A stretch of DNA of 64,000 nt from Streptomyces sp. NBC_00620 (GCF_026341825.1 NZ_JAPENY010000002.1:2327001-2391000); one strand, 5' to 3'; counted from the first letter of the stretch, positions 36,096 to 46,395 are shown. The notes: generated from the letters alone by a model not told the origin. Numbers and translations: made by a program.

Positions 36096-37308
36096 CCCCC
36101 ACCCTCTTCACCGATGTCCGGGTCTTCGACGGCACCGGACGCGATCCCCTCCCCGCGGAGGTCCTCGTCGAGGGCAACCGGATCGCCGCCGTGGCCGACA
36201 ACATCCCCGCCGACCAGCGGCGGGCGGCCCGCGTGATCGACGGAGGCGGCGGCACCCTCATCCCCGGCCTGATCGACGCCCATGCGCACCTGGGCTTCGG
36301 CTCCACCGTCGAGCACCGGTCCCTGCGCCGGGACGAACCGGAGGAGGAGAAAGCCCTGCTCGTGGCGCACGCCGGCCGCGTTCTGCTCGACCACGGCATC
36401 ACCAGCGCGTACTCGGGAGGCAACCGGCTGCCCCGTACGGAGACCGCGGCCCGCAAGGCGTTCGCCGAGGGCTGGATGCCAGGGCCGCGCCTCAAGGCCG
36501 CGTCCTGGGAGGGCAGCGCCGGCATGGTCGAGCCCGGCGTGTACGACTTCCCGGGCACCGCCGGCCGCGCCTCCGACCCGGAGTCGGTCTCCCGTTTCGT
36601 CGAGAGCATGGCCGTACTGGGTGTCGACATCGTCAAGTTGTCGCTCTCCGGCGAGAGCGCGGTGGTCCAGGGAACCTCGCGGATCGTGCAGTTCACGGAG
36701 GAGGAGGTGGCCGCCGCGTCCCTCGCCGCCCAGTGGCGCGGCGTCTGGCTCACCGCGCACGCACACGCCGCCGAGTCCATCAAGATGGCCGTACGTCACG
36801 GCATACGCGCCGTCTACCACTGCACCTTCGCCGACGAGGAGGCCCTCGACCTCCTGGAGGCCGCCCGGGACCGGATCTTCGTCGCGCCGACCCCCGGCAT
36901 CATCCACGCCAACCTGTACGAGGCCGACAGCGAACCCGAGGCCGGCATGGAGGTCGAGGCAACCGCGAAGGCCGTACGCCAGGTCGTGCCCGAACTCGTC
37001 CGGCGCGGGGTGCGGGTCGTCCCCGGCGGCGACTACGGTTTCGCCTGGAACCCCGTAGGCCGCAACCTCCATGACCTCGAACTCTTCGTCGACTGGTTCG
37101 GCTTCACCCCCGCAGAAGCTCTGCGGGCGGCGACTCGGTACGGCGGCCAGATCATGGGGATGGAGGACGAACTCGGCCTGATCCGGCCGGGGTTCCTCGC
37201 CGATCTCGTGCTCGTCGACGGTGACCCCCTGTCCGACATCCGCATCCTCCAGGACCGCGACCGGCTGGTGGCGATCATGAAGGACGGCGTGTTGCACAAG
37301 GCGGCCCG

Positions 37309-37312
<4 letters not shown>
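36092..37312 (+). CDS. imidazolonepropionase-like amidohydrolase
   Basis: This 406-residue metal-dependent hydrolase has the usual amidohydrolase layout. A small N-terminal beta-sandwich is followed by the HxH metal site in LIDAHAHLGFG (about residue 65), the metal-bridging Lys in VDIVKLSLSG (about 182), His in LTAHAHAAES (about 217), His in VYHCTFA and a final acidic residue in GGDYGF (about 313). The C-terminus has the strand LADLVLVDGDPLSD. It probably opens a cyclic amide, lactone or similar ring. It overlaps both neighbours in the operon, so it is stoichiometrically linked to the FAH enzyme and the esterase. Confidence 0.88.
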
Positions 37313-38766
<1,454 letters not shown>

Positions 38767-38806
38767 CAGCAGCCCCCTTGGGATGCCTTCTCGAAAGGAA
38801 CGCTAC

Positions 38807-39310
38807 ATGGCACGACTGCCGGAGACCGACGGCGCCGGCGAGATCGCCGCGCGCATCCGCGAGCGGCGCGGCGGCGCGCTGCACCCGCTCGACCGCATGC
38901 TGCTGCACAGCCCGCAGCTGGCCGACGGCTGGAACAGCCTGCTCGGTGCGATCCGACAGCGCATCGCCCTGCCCGCCGACATCCGCGAACTCGTGATCCT
39001 GCGGGTCGCCGTCCTCAACAGGGCCGCGTACGAGTGGACCGCGCACGAGCCCGAGGCCCGCCGCGCCGGTCTCGACGACGCCCAGCTCACGGCGGTGCGC
39101 GAGGAGCACGCCGCCGCGCACCAGCGGCTCGACGCACGGCAGCGGCGGGTCATCGCGTACACCGACGCGATGACCCGCGACGTTCACGTCCCGGAGGAAC
39201 TGTTCGACGCCCTGCGGGCCGACTTCAGCGAGCCGGAACTGGTGGAACTGACCGCCACCGCGGCCGCGTACAACATGGTGTCCCGTTTCCTGGTCGCCCT
39301 GGAGGTCTAG
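38807..39310 (+). CDS. carboxymuconolactone-decarboxylase-family protein
   Basis: This 167-residue all-helical protein starts at ATG 38807 after AAAGGAA. The family core is IRELVILRVAVLNRAAYEWTAHEP (quoted here in part: RELVILRVAVLNRAAYEW), followed by RRAGL. The CxxC peroxidase pair of AhpD-like members is absent, so it belongs to the Cys-less branch with the YEWxAHEP pattern, often of unknown activity. It is the last gene of the FAH operon and ends over the stop of the convergent hydrolase gene (four-base overlap). A lactone decarboxylation or a proton-transfer role is possible. Confidence 0.85.
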   Translation: MARLPETDGAGEIAARIRERRGGALHPLDRMLLHSPQLADGWNSLLGAIRQRIALPADIRELVILRVAVLNRAAYEWTAHEPEARRAGLDDAQLTAVREEHAAAHQRLDARQRRVIAYTDAMTRDVHVPEELFDALRADFSEPELVELTATAAAYNMVSRFLVALEV

Positions 39311-40266
39311 CGCCTGCGGCCGTGCCGCTTCACGAACGTGAGCAGCAGCCGGTTCCAGGCGGCGGGTTGTTCCCAGTGCGGGTTGTGGCCCGCCTCGCGG
39401 ACGACGTGCGTCTCGCAGTCGCTCAGGTGCCCGGCGTTGAGGCGCATCACGGAGGGCGGACTGTACAAGTCGGCGTCCCCGGTGATGAGTTGGACGGGCA
39501 GGGTCAGCGTCTCCAGAGCCGCCCAGGTGATCTCATGCGCGAGCGACTGCGCGAACGCGTCGGCGGTCCTGGCCCGGGCGTTGATCGCCAGCCAGGCCGC
39601 GACGCCGTCCCGGTCGCCGCCGCGGTACGAGGGCCCCAACTCCTTGAAGTCGACGGGCATGTCACCGAACGGGTCGGGCTGCAGCGCGGAGGTCAGTTCC
39701 TGGTACTCGGCGTCCTGGATGCCCATGATGCTGCCGGAGACGGTGAGGCTGCGCAGCCGGTCCGGGTACGAGAGGGCGTAGTCCAGGGCGACGGGGCCGC
39801 CGGCCGCCGAACCGGAAAGGTGGAAGCGGCCCAGGCCGAGATGGTCGGCGAGGGTGTTGAGGTCCCCGGAAGCGGTGTCCGCTGCGGCCTTCGTCCCGGC
39901 CACCGAGCCGTACGCCCCGCGCCGCGAGTAGCCGATCACCCTGAACCCCGCACGCGCCAGCACCGGCTGTTGGTACGGCCAGCTCTCGCCGCTTCCCGAA
40001 CCGGGGTGCAACAGTACGATTGCCTCCCCGCTGCCGCCGGTGTCCCAGCACCACAGGCTCCCGTCCCCCGGGACGGGGACCTGATACTCCGTCACCGGCA
40101 CCTGATCGGGAACGGGAACCGGCTGCCACGCATCTTCCTGGGCGGCAGCCTCGGCAGTGCCGGAGCCGGCGCCCGCCACCGCGAGCGCGGCCAGTGCCGC
40201 GCCGCCTACGACGGCGCGTCGACTCGGCCCCGTACCGGGGGTGGTTGTGATTCGTTCGCTTCGCAT
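39307..40266 (-). CDS. Tat-exported alpha/beta hydrolase
   Basis: This 319-residue protein has a twin-arginine signal (SRRAVVGGAALAALAVAGAG). The hydrolase fold shows the oxyanion strand VLLHPGSGSGES, the nucleophile in HLSGSAAGGPV (Ser about 140), the acid in ITGDADLYSP (Asp about 264) and the His in AGHNPHWEQP (about 295). It should cleave an ester or lactone outside the membrane, preparing the compound for import. The ATG at 40266 follows AGGAGGAACG. Its promoter region is shared with gntR and carries two operators, which links an extracellular step to the same regulon. Confidence 0.88.
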   Translation of the reverse strand: MRSERITTTPGTGPSRRAVVGGAALAALAVAGAGSGTAEAAAQEDAWQPVPVPDQVPVTEYQVPVPGDGSLWCWDTGGSGEAIVLLHPGSGSGESWPYQQPVLARAGFRVIGYSRRGAYGSVAGTKAAADTASGDLNTLADHLGLGRFHLSGSAAGGPVALDYALSYPDRLRSLTVSGSIMGIQDAEYQELTSALQPDPFGDMPVDFKELGPSYRGGDRDGVAAWLAINARARTADAFAQSLAHEITWAALETLTLPVQLITGDADLYSPPSVMRLNAGHLSDCETHVVREAGHNPHWEQPAAWNRLLLTFVKRHGRRR

Positions 40267-40289
40267 CGTTCCTCCTGAACTGTGAGTGG

Positions 40290-40350
40290 CTGTCGACAGG
40301 TCACGGTGAACCGGGTCATGTTTCGGCCAACGAGTGAGATAGTGTCGACA
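40290..40350. promoter_or_regulatory. paired GntR-type sites in the gntR/hydrolase divergent promoter
   Basis: CTGTCGACAG (40290-40299) and TGTCGACA (40343-40350) have centres exactly 52 bp apart. They lie between the exported hydrolase (minus) and the regulator gene (plus). This is the site expected for autoregulation and is the strongest evidence linking the palindrome to this regulator. Confidence 0.8.
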
Positions 40351-40415
40351 CCGTTGGATTGCCTGTGCGTATGGACCAGACCAGCGAGCGCGGGCCGGAC
40401 AGGGAGATTCGCCGC

Positions 40416-41156
40416 ATGACCGATCAGGACACGCACCCCGTACTCGGGCTTCTCCTGCGGCTTCGGGACCGGCGTGAACCGCTCGTCGCGCAGATCGCCG
40501 AATGGGTCGGTGCCGGGATCATCGAGGGGCGCCTCGAACCCGGTCAGGACCTCAACAGCGTCGATCTGTCACGGCGGTTCGACACGAGCCGCACTCCCGT
40601 GCGCGAGGCGCTGATGCTCCTGGAGCAGGAAGGCCTCGTCGAGATGAAGGCGCGCCGTCGACCCCGTGTCGCCGCGCCGTCCCTGCAGGACATCCGGGAC
40701 ATCTACCAGGTCCGGCGCCAACTCCTGTCCATGCTTGCCGGACTGCTGGTCGACCGGGCCACCGACGAGGAACTGGCCGGGCTGCGCAGCCGCGTCGAGC
40801 GGATGCGGACACTGGCCGACGACGGTGACGTGGACGCGTACTTCTGGAGCCATGTGCAGCTCCAGGAGCGGATGACCGAGATCGTCGGCAATGCCACGCT
40901 GAAGCAGATCCTGGACTCGCTGGCGCTGCGCACCCTGATGCTGCGGCATCTGAGCCTGACCCGCGCCGGCCGCCTCGCCTACAGCATCGACGACCAGGAA
41001 CGGCTGCTGCAGGCCTGCGAGGAGCGCGACGGGGAGCTGGCCTCGGCCCTGATCGCGGGGGCGACGGTCCGCGCGCTGCGGGCGGTGGAGGAGCAGTTGG
41101 AACAGGATGCCGCCCGGACCCGCAAGCCCACGCGCAGACGCCGGGCTGCGTCCTGA
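40416..41156 (+). CDS. GntR-family transcriptional regulator (FadR/FCD-type)
   Basis: This 246-residue regulator has an N-terminal winged helix (residues about 18-85) with LEPGQDLNSVDLSRRFDTSR then TPVREALMLLEQEGLV, the standard GntR signature. An all-helical FCD-like effector domain follows (about 95-225), where the usual metal ligands may include Asp and His residues around YFWSHVQLQERM. The C-tail is basic (TRKPTRRRR). ATG 40416 has AGGGAG ten bases upstream; ATG 40371 or GTG 40365 are alternative starts. It probably represses all five TGTCGACA-bearing promoters and releases on binding an acid pathway intermediate. Confidence 0.9.
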   Translation: MTDQDTHPVLGLLLRLRDRREPLVAQIAEWVGAGIIEGRLEPGQDLNSVDLSRRFDTSRTPVREALMLLEQEGLVEMKARRRPRVAAPSLQDIRDIYQVRRQLLSMLAGLLVDRATDEELAGLRSRVERMRTLADDGDVDAYFWSHVQLQERMTEIVGNATLKQILDSLALRTLMLRHLSLTRAGRLAYSIDDQERLLQACEERDGELASALIAGATVRALRAVEEQLEQDAARTRKPTRRRRAAS

Positions 41157-41177
41157 CGTACAGGCGTCTCGGGATGG

Positions 41178-41951
41178 TCACTTGGCGAGCACTCCGCCGT
41201 CCACGGGGAAGTTGCCGCCCGTGACCCAGGCCGATTCGTCGGACGCCAGATAGACCGCACACCAGGCGATGTCCTCGGGCCTGCCGACCCGGCCCAGCGG
41301 AATTCGGGCGAGGAGCGCCTCTTGTGCCGCGCCCTCGTGGGCCCCGGCGGACTCGGTCGCGGGAGTGCGCACCATGCCGGGCGAGATGGTGTTCGCCCGG
41401 ATGCTCAGCGGGCCGCCCTCCACGGCGAGCTGGCGGGTCAGTCCGAGGACGGCTGACTTCCCGGCGCAGTGTGCGATCATGCCGAAGTTCCCGCTGCCCC
41501 GGAAGGCGTTCACCGAGGCGAAGTTGACGATCGAGCCGCCGCCGGACGCCTCCAGGTGCGGCCAGGCGGCCTGTACCGGCAGGAAGACCACGTCGACCTC
41601 ACCCCGCAGGGTCGGCGTCCACTGGGTTTCGAAGTCCATGCCGGAGGCGGGAGCCATGTGCGGGGCGATGGCGCCCGCGGTCACCAGAACGTCGACGCGC
41701 CCGTGCCGGACGTACGCCTCATCCGCGAACCGCCTGGCGTCGGCGGGCTCGGCCATGTCGAGCGGTGCGAGCACCGCGACATCCAGTCCACTGTCGTGGG
41801 CCAGTTTCCGGGTGTGCTCGGCCGCGACGGGATCGATGTCGCAGCCGACGACGGTCGCGCCCTGCTCGGCGAAGAGCAGCGCGCACCCCTGACCGATCCC
41901 GGCGCCCGCGCCGGTGACGAGAGCGACCTTGCCGTGGAGCCTGCCGGTCAC
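41178..41951 (-). CDS. short-chain dehydrogenase/reductase with His in place of catalytic Tyr
   Basis: This 257-residue SDR starts at GTG 41951, five to six bases after AAGGAGG. It has TGAGAGIG (about residue 14), Asp ending strand two (GCDIDP, NAD type), a TAGA variant of NNAG and the catalytic-region Ser in NFASVNA. Where YxxxK is expected it reads HCAGK (about residue 155-159). The Lys is retained but the Tyr is replaced by His. The protein is otherwise full length and ends in VDGGVLAK, so it is not obviously decayed. Either catalysis is altered or it has another role. The divergent promoter has paired operators. Confidence 0.87.
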   Translation of the reverse strand: MTGRLHGKVALVTGAGAGIGQGCALLFAEQGATVVGCDIDPVAAEHTRKLAHDSGLDVAVLAPLDMAEPADARRFADEAYVRHGRVDVLVTAGAIAPHMAPASGMDFETQWTPTLRGEVDVVFLPVQAAWPHLEASGGGSIVNFASVNAFRGSGNFGMIAHCAGKSAVLGLTRQLAVEGGPLSIRANTISPGMVRTPATESAGAHEGAAQEALLARIPLGRVGRPEDIAWCAVYLASDESAWVTGGNFPVDGGVLAK

Positions 41952-42012
41952 GTTTGACCTCCTTGTCCGAGGGCGTCGTACGAGGCCGGGAAGTGCCCCA
42001 CCACCTTCCTAG

Positions 42013-42073
42013 TGTCGACACAAGAGCCCGGTCAAGAGTTCTGACGTCATTCATCGGCTCAACTGTCGACAGT
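42013..42073. promoter_or_regulatory. paired GntR-type sites in SDR/intradiol-dioxygenase divergent promoter
   Basis: TGTCGACA lies at 42013-42020 and within ACTGTCGACAGT at 42062-42073, with centres 51 bp apart. The sites are between the divergent SDR gene and the exported intradiol-dioxygenase-like gene, adding both to the putative regulon. Confidence 0.78.
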
Positions 42074-42176
42074 CTGCTGAGGATGACCGGAAAAGGAATG
42101 GCGCGAGGACGTACACATCGAAATGACAGCCAAGTGACACCTGGGTCATAGAGGACGCTCCTACGTTCCGGCGTCC

Positions 42177-43013
42177 ATGGCGAACAACTCACCTGCGGAG
42201 CCGCAGGACCAAGAGATGCACCATGCCTCCGACACCGTGCACCGCCGTCGTGTCATCGCCGTGGGCGGAGCGGTCGCGGCCGTCGCCGGGCTCGGCCTCG
42301 CGGCGACGGCGTCCGCGACCCCCGAGAGCCGGGCCGCCGCGGCGGCCCGGCCGACCCGTTCGGCCTCGGCGACAGCGACCGCCGCCGCGTCCAGCAGTGT
42401 CTGCTCGCTGACCGCCGAGGTCACCGAAGGGCCGTACGCGCTGGAAGGCGCCCTGGTGCGCACCGACATCACCGAGGGCAAGTCGGGCGTTCCGGTGGAG
42501 TACACCTTCACCGTCGTCGACGAGGCCAGCAGCTGCGCCCCGTTGGAGGGCGCGCTGGTGGAGATCTGGCACGCCGACACGCTGGGCGAGTACTCCGGAT
42601 TCGTCGGACGCAACGGCCACTCGGAGGACGACGACGGCACCTTCCTGCGCGGCGGGCAGATCACCGACTCCAACGGCCAGGCCTCGATCACCTCGATCTG
42701 GCCCGGTCACTACATCTCCCGCGCCGTCCACGTCCACCTGCGGGTCCACACCGACGTCACGCTCACCGACGACTCGTACACCGGCGGCGAGATCATCCAC
42801 ACCGGCCAGCTCTTCTTCGACGCCACCATCAACACCCAGGTCCAGCAGCTGTCGCCGTACTCCTCCAACACCACCAAGGAGACCTCGCTCGACGACGACA
42901 CCGTCTACGACGGCGGCGGCGCCTCGTCCGGTCTGCTGACCCTCACCGCCCTGGGTAGCTCCGTCTCCGACGGCTACGGCGCGACGCTCACCATCGGAGT
43001 CAGCGCGGACTGA
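42177..43013 (+). CDS. exported intradiol-dioxygenase-like protein
   Basis: This 278-residue protein has a twin-arginine-like signal (HRRRVIAVGGAVAAVAGLGL) followed by an Ala/Ser/Thr-rich linker. Residues about 80-270 match the intradiol ring-cleavage dioxygenase fold, with TEGPYALEG (first Tyr ligand), VEIWHADTLGEYSGF (second Tyr), a conserved Arg-type region and AVHVHLRVH (His ligands). These are the four non-haem Fe(III) ligands of catechol-cleaving enzymes. Secreted intradiol dioxygenases are known from Streptomyces growing on lignocellulose. It probably cleaves a catechol-type phenolic outside the cell. Paired TGTCGACA operators precede it. Confidence 0.82.
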   Translation: MANNSPAEPQDQEMHHASDTVHRRRVIAVGGAVAAVAGLGLAATASATPESRAAAAARPTRSASATATAAASSSVCSLTAEVTEGPYALEGALVRTDITEGKSGVPVEYTFTVVDEASSCAPLEGALVEIWHADTLGEYSGFVGRNGHSEDDDGTFLRGGQITDSNGQASITSIWPGHYISRAVHVHLRVHTDVTLTDDSYTGGEIIHTGQLFFDATINTQVQQLSPYSSNTTKETSLDDDTVYDGGGASSGLLTLTALGSSVSDGYGATLTIGVSAD

Positions 43014-43045
43014 GTCCCTCCGCCCCATCCCTCCGATGTCCGACA

Positions 43046-43080
43046 GCCGGCCGCGCGGCACCCCCCGCCGCGCGGTCGGC
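43046..43080 (+). terminator. GC-rich hairpin after the intradiol-dioxygenase-like gene
   Basis: GCCGGCCGCGCGGC (43046-43059) pairs with GCCGCGCGGTCGGC (43067-43080), a 14-base stem with one G-T mismatch and a seven-base loop, followed by a pyrimidine-rich run. It likely ends or attenuates transcription before the FGE-like gene. Confidence 0.6.
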
Positions 43081-43118
43081 CCCACTCCCTCTTCTTCCCT
43101 CTCCCCGAAGGCCACCTC

Positions 43119-44168
43119 ATGACCGGTACACCTATGCGCCAACCCCGTTTCAGCAGAAGGAAGTTGCTCGCACTCGGCGGCGCGGGCGCGGCGGGACTGC
43201 TCGGTACCGCACTTGTGCTGCGCGCCTCGGCGAGTTCGTCGTCGGAGGCCTCGGCGATCACGACCGCCGCCGGGCAGACGCTCGTCGAAGTCCCCGCCGA
43301 CCCGTCCTTCGTCTTCGCCGCCGACCTGTCCAACAACCACGGCGCGGGCGAGGCCTCCGCCGTCGACTCCCCGTACTGGCTCGGCGCGTACGAGGTCTCC
43401 AACGCCCAGTACAAGTCGTTCCTCGACGACTCATCGCGCCCGGCACCGTCGTACTGGGACGGTGCCGACTACCCGTCCGGGAGGGGTGAACACCCCGTCC
43501 TGCACGTCTCGTTGGAGGACGCGGAGGCCTACTGCGACTGGCTCACCGGCCAGGCGGACGGCTGGACCTTCCGGATACCCACCGAGGCCGAGTGGGAGAA
43601 CGCCGCGCGCGGCCCCGAGGCGTACACCTACCCGTGGGGCAACGCCGCCGGGACGGCGTACACCTCCGGAGCGCTCACCAGCAACTACAACTACAACGCC
43701 GTGTGCGCGGCCTACTACCTGGCCAACCACGGCTCCACCGAGGCGACGTACAACAACGAGAACTCCACCCGGTACGGCGAGAGCGAGCCCATCTCCGACA
43801 TCATCGCCGTCACCTCGACCGGCGGGGTGACCGGGTGGATCGACCACTCCACCTGGACCGGGTTCGTCTACACCGACGTCTTCGACGAGCTGACCGCGAG
43901 CGGCGGCAACACCTCGGCCGTCGGCGCGTATCCCGACGGGGTCAGCTCCTACGGCGCCTACGACATGGCCGGCAACTGCTTCGAGTGGACCTCCAGCATC
44001 ATCACGGCCACCAACGGCGCCGAGGCCGGTCAGGAGGTCAACGCCGTACGCGGCGGCTCCTGGTACGCGACCGGCAGAAGCTGCACCACGAGCTACCGCG
44101 GCGAGGGCCGCGACGGCAGCGGGGGATATCCCACGGTCGGCATCCGCGTCGCGGCCGACCAGTCGTAG
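43119..44168 (+). CDS. exported FGE-sulfatase-domain protein lacking the first active-site Cys
   Basis: This 349-residue protein has a twin-arginine signal (FSRRKLLALGGAGAAGLLG) and an FGE/SUMF1-type domain (residues about 48-345). Characteristic motifs are EVSNAQYKSFL, PVLHVSLEDAEAYCDWLTG, RIPTEAEWENAARG, YPWGN, MAGNCFEWTSS and VRGGSWYATGRSC. True formylglycine-generating enzymes have two Cys five residues apart after RGGS (as in LCHASYC). Here the first position is Ala and only the second Cys remains. It is therefore unlikely to activate sulfatases by the known route, and no sulfatase gene is seen nearby. It may be a binding or structural variant. The following gene encodes an exported propeller. 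Confidence 0.85.
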   Translation: MTGTPMRQPRFSRRKLLALGGAGAAGLLGTALVLRASASSSSEASAITTAAGQTLVEVPADPSFVFAADLSNNHGAGEASAVDSPYWLGAYEVSNAQYKSFLDDSSRPAPSYWDGADYPSGRGEHPVLHVSLEDAEAYCDWLTGQADGWTFRIPTEAEWENAARGPEAYTYPWGNAAGTAYTSGALTSNYNYNAVCAAYYLANHGSTEATYNNENSTRYGESEPISDIIAVTSTGGVTGWIDHSTWTGFVYTDVFDELTASGGNTSAVGAYPDGVSSYGAYDMAGNCFEWTSSIITATNGAEAGQEVNAVRGGSWYATGRSCTTSYRGEGRDGSGGYPTVGIRVAADQS

Positions 44169-44215
44169 TCGTACGAGCCGTCCATCCATAGTCATCCGCA
44201 AGCCCAAGGAGCCGC

Positions 44216-45370
44216 ATGAACCGCAAGAAGCACGCTCGTACGTACCGTGTCGCCGTGGTGGGTGCCACCGGGCTCGCCCTGACCTGCCTGGGCGCCGGGG
44301 GACCGGCCTCCGCCACCAGTGGCGACTGCGACGGAAGCCTTTCCTACAGTCGGCTCGACACGTCCGCGACGGCCTCGACCAACACCCGCCACCTCGTCTT
44401 CGCGGACGTCGACGGGGACGGTACGACGGACATCGTGGCCGCCAACCTTGACGCCGACTCGGTGACGGTCCTGCCCGGAGAGGGCGACGGGACGTTCTCC
44501 ACCGGCAGCACATACGCCGTCGGCACCCACCCCTACCAGACGGTCGTCGCCGACTTCGACGGCGACGGGCACCCCGACCTCGCCACAGCCGACTTCGGAG
44601 GCGCGCAGGTCAGCATCCTGGTGAACAACGGGGACGGCAGCTTCGGAGCGGCTACGGCTCTGGAGGTGGGCGAGGCGCCGCGTGCCCTGGCCGCGGGTGA
44701 CCTGGACGGCGACGGCAACGCGGACCTGGTCGTCGCCGAACAGGGCCCGAACGCCGTACGCGTCCTGCTCGGCAACGGCGACGGCACCTTCGACGACCAG
44801 GGCGACACCGCGACGGGCAGTCAGCCGCACGGAATCGTGGTCGCCGACTTCGACGGCGACGGAGCGGCGGACGTGGCCACGGCCAGTGTCGGCAGCGACG
44901 GGGTGAGTGTCCTGCTCGGCGAGGGCACGGGCGGTCTCGGATCCGCCACCGGGTATGCCACCGCCTCCCGGCTGTACTCCCTGGCCCACGGCGACTTCGA
45001 CGGCGACGGCACGACCGATCTTGCCACCGTCAGCAACGGCTCCAACACCCTGGACGTCCTGCTCGGTGAGGGAGACGGGACCTTCGAGACGGCTGCCGAG
45101 TACGCGACACCGAGCCTGCCCGTCGCCGTCGGCACCGCCGACCTGGACGGAGACGGCACCGCGGACGTCCTCGTCTCGTCCCTCAAGGGCAACTCCGTCA
45201 CCCTCTTCCAGGGCTCGGAGACCGGCGAACTCACCCAGCTCGCCGAGCTCTCCGCGACCGGCGCCTATGACGCGGCGGCTGCCGACCTCGACGGTGACGG
45301 TGTACGCGACATCGCGGTGGCCAACAGCAGTGCGGGCCAGGTCGACGTCTTCAAGGGCGCCTGCTCCTGA
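44216..45370 (+). CDS. secreted seven-repeat FG-GAP/VCBS beta-propeller protein
   Basis: This 384-residue protein has a Sec signal (VAVVGATGLALTCLGAGG, cleavage near ASATS). Seven calcium-binding repeats of the form DxDGDG are spaced about 45-48 residues apart (FADVDGDGTTDIV, VADFDGDGHPDLA, AGDLDGDGNADLV and four more), predicting a seven-bladed integrin-alpha-like propeller. No catalytic domain is attached. AAGGAG precedes the ATG, and the gene follows the FGE-like gene by 47 bp, suggesting an operon. It may bind surfaces, polysaccharides or a partner protein. It converges with cchA. Confidence 0.86.
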   Translation: MNRKKHARTYRVAVVGATGLALTCLGAGGPASATSGDCDGSLSYSRLDTSATASTNTRHLVFADVDGDGTTDIVAANLDADSVTVLPGEGDGTFSTGSTYAVGTHPYQTVVADFDGDGHPDLATADFGGAQVSILVNNGDGSFGAATALEVGEAPRALAAGDLDGDGNADLVVAEQGPNAVRVLLGNGDGTFDDQGDTATGSQPHGIVVADFDGDGAADVATASVGSDGVSVLLGEGTGGLGSATGYATASRLYSLAHGDFDGDGTTDLATVSNGSNTLDVLLGEGDGTFETAAEYATPSLPVAVGTADLDGDGTADVLVSSLKGNSVTLFQGSETGELTQLAELSATGAYDAAAADLDGDGVRDIAVANSSAGQVDVFKGACS

Positions 45371-45379
45371 GCGCTCCCG

Positions 45380-45397
45380 CACCGCGGGACCGCGGTG
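45380..45397. terminator. palindrome between convergent FG-GAP gene and cchA
   Basis: CACCGCGG (45380-45387) and CCGCGGTG (45390-45397) form a near-perfect palindrome extended by CCCG/GGGC flanks. It lies in the 38-bp convergent gap and could serve both strands. There is no T tract. Confidence 0.45.
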
Positions 45398-45408
45398 GGC
45401 CCGGCCCG

Positions 45409-46356
45409 TCAGGGGCGGCTGGTCAGATATCCGCCCATGGAGGTGAAGTACTCCGTCGCGGACAGCTCCCGGCCGTCCTCGGTCCGTACGCGTGTGATGG
45501 CCAGGCCGTGGTTGCGGCCGGTGCGCGCGTCGGCTCCGGCGACGATCACCACGCCGTCTCCCTCGCGGTAGAAGATACGGCCGGGCGTACCGCCGTAGCG
45601 GGCCTGGGACACCACGGCGGCGAGGACCTCGAGTCGCTTGCCCTTGTGGAAGGTGAAGGCGCTGGGGTACGGCTCGGACTGGGCGCGGACCAGGCGCTCC
45701 AGGTCCTGGGCCGGCCAGGTCCAGTCGATGCGGATGTCCTCGGCGGCCCGCTTGTGGAAGAAGCTCGCCTGGGAGCGGTCCTGCTTGGTGAACTCCGTCT
45801 GGCCGGCGGCGATGAGCGCCAGTGCGCCGACGGTGACCGGGGCGATGAGGTCGACGGTCTTGTGGAAGAGGTCGGTGGTGGTGTCCGTCGGTCCGACCGG
45901 TACCGCCTCCTGCCGGACGATGTCACCGGCGTCGAGTTCGTCGTTCATCATGTGCGCGGTGACGCCCACTTCGGACTCGCCGTTGATCAGGGCCCAGATC
46001 AGCGGGGAGAAGCCGGCGTACTTCGGCAGCAGCGAGTCGTGCACGTTGAGTGTGCCCCGGCGCGGCAGGTCGAAGATGCGCGGGGGAATCCACGTACGCC
46101 AGTTGTTGGCCACGATGATGTCCGGGTCGGCCTCCTTGAGGCGCTCGAACAGCTCGTCGTCGTCAGGGCGGTTGCGGATCAGCACCGGGACGCCGTGCTC
46201 CTCGGCGAGGTCGGCCACCGAATCGCTCCAGATCTTCTCGTACGCGTGCTCGCTCTTGGGGTGCGTCACGACAAGCACCACGTCGTGTTCGGAGTCCAGG
46301 AGAGCTTGCAGGGTGCGGTGCCCCCAGGTCTGGTAACCGAACATGACGACCCGCAT
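45409..46356 (-). CDS. cchA: N5-hydroxyornithine formyltransferase of coelichelin-type cluster
   Basis: This 315-residue protein resembles methionyl-tRNA formyltransferase. Residues about 1-190 form the formyl-folate-binding domain, with the catalytic region IVANNWRTWIP and LNVHDSLLPKYAGFSP (Asn, His) and the Asp in DELDAGDIVRQ (about 143). The C-terminal ~100 residues form the OB-like domain. In the known coelichelin pathway this enzyme formylates N5-hydroxyornithine before NRPS loading. The ATG at 46356 follows GAGGAGG. It is divergent from cchB with iron boxes between, so iron should repress both. The family assignment is firm; the name rests on gene content and order. Confidence 0.9.
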   Translation of the reverse strand: MRVVMFGYQTWGHRTLQALLDSEHDVVLVVTHPKSEHAYEKIWSDSVADLAEEHGVPVLIRNRPDDDELFERLKEADPDIIVANNWRTWIPPRIFDLPRRGTLNVHDSLLPKYAGFSPLIWALINGESEVGVTAHMMNDELDAGDIVRQEAVPVGPTDTTTDLFHKTVDLIAPVTVGALALIAAGQTEFTKQDRSQASFFHKRAAEDIRIDWTWPAQDLERLVRAQSEPYPSAFTFHKGKRLEVLAAVVSQARYGGTPGRIFYREGDGVVIVAGADARTGRNHGLAITRVRTEDGRELSATEYFTSMGGYLTSRP

Positions 46357-46395
46357 GGGGTTCCTCCTCGAAGCAGGGGGCTGACCAGCGGTCAG

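Noticed and set aside
43119..44168. annotation as a true formylglycine-generating enzyme
   Set aside because: The first active-site Cys is Ala and no sulfatase is nearby, so only the domain name was given.
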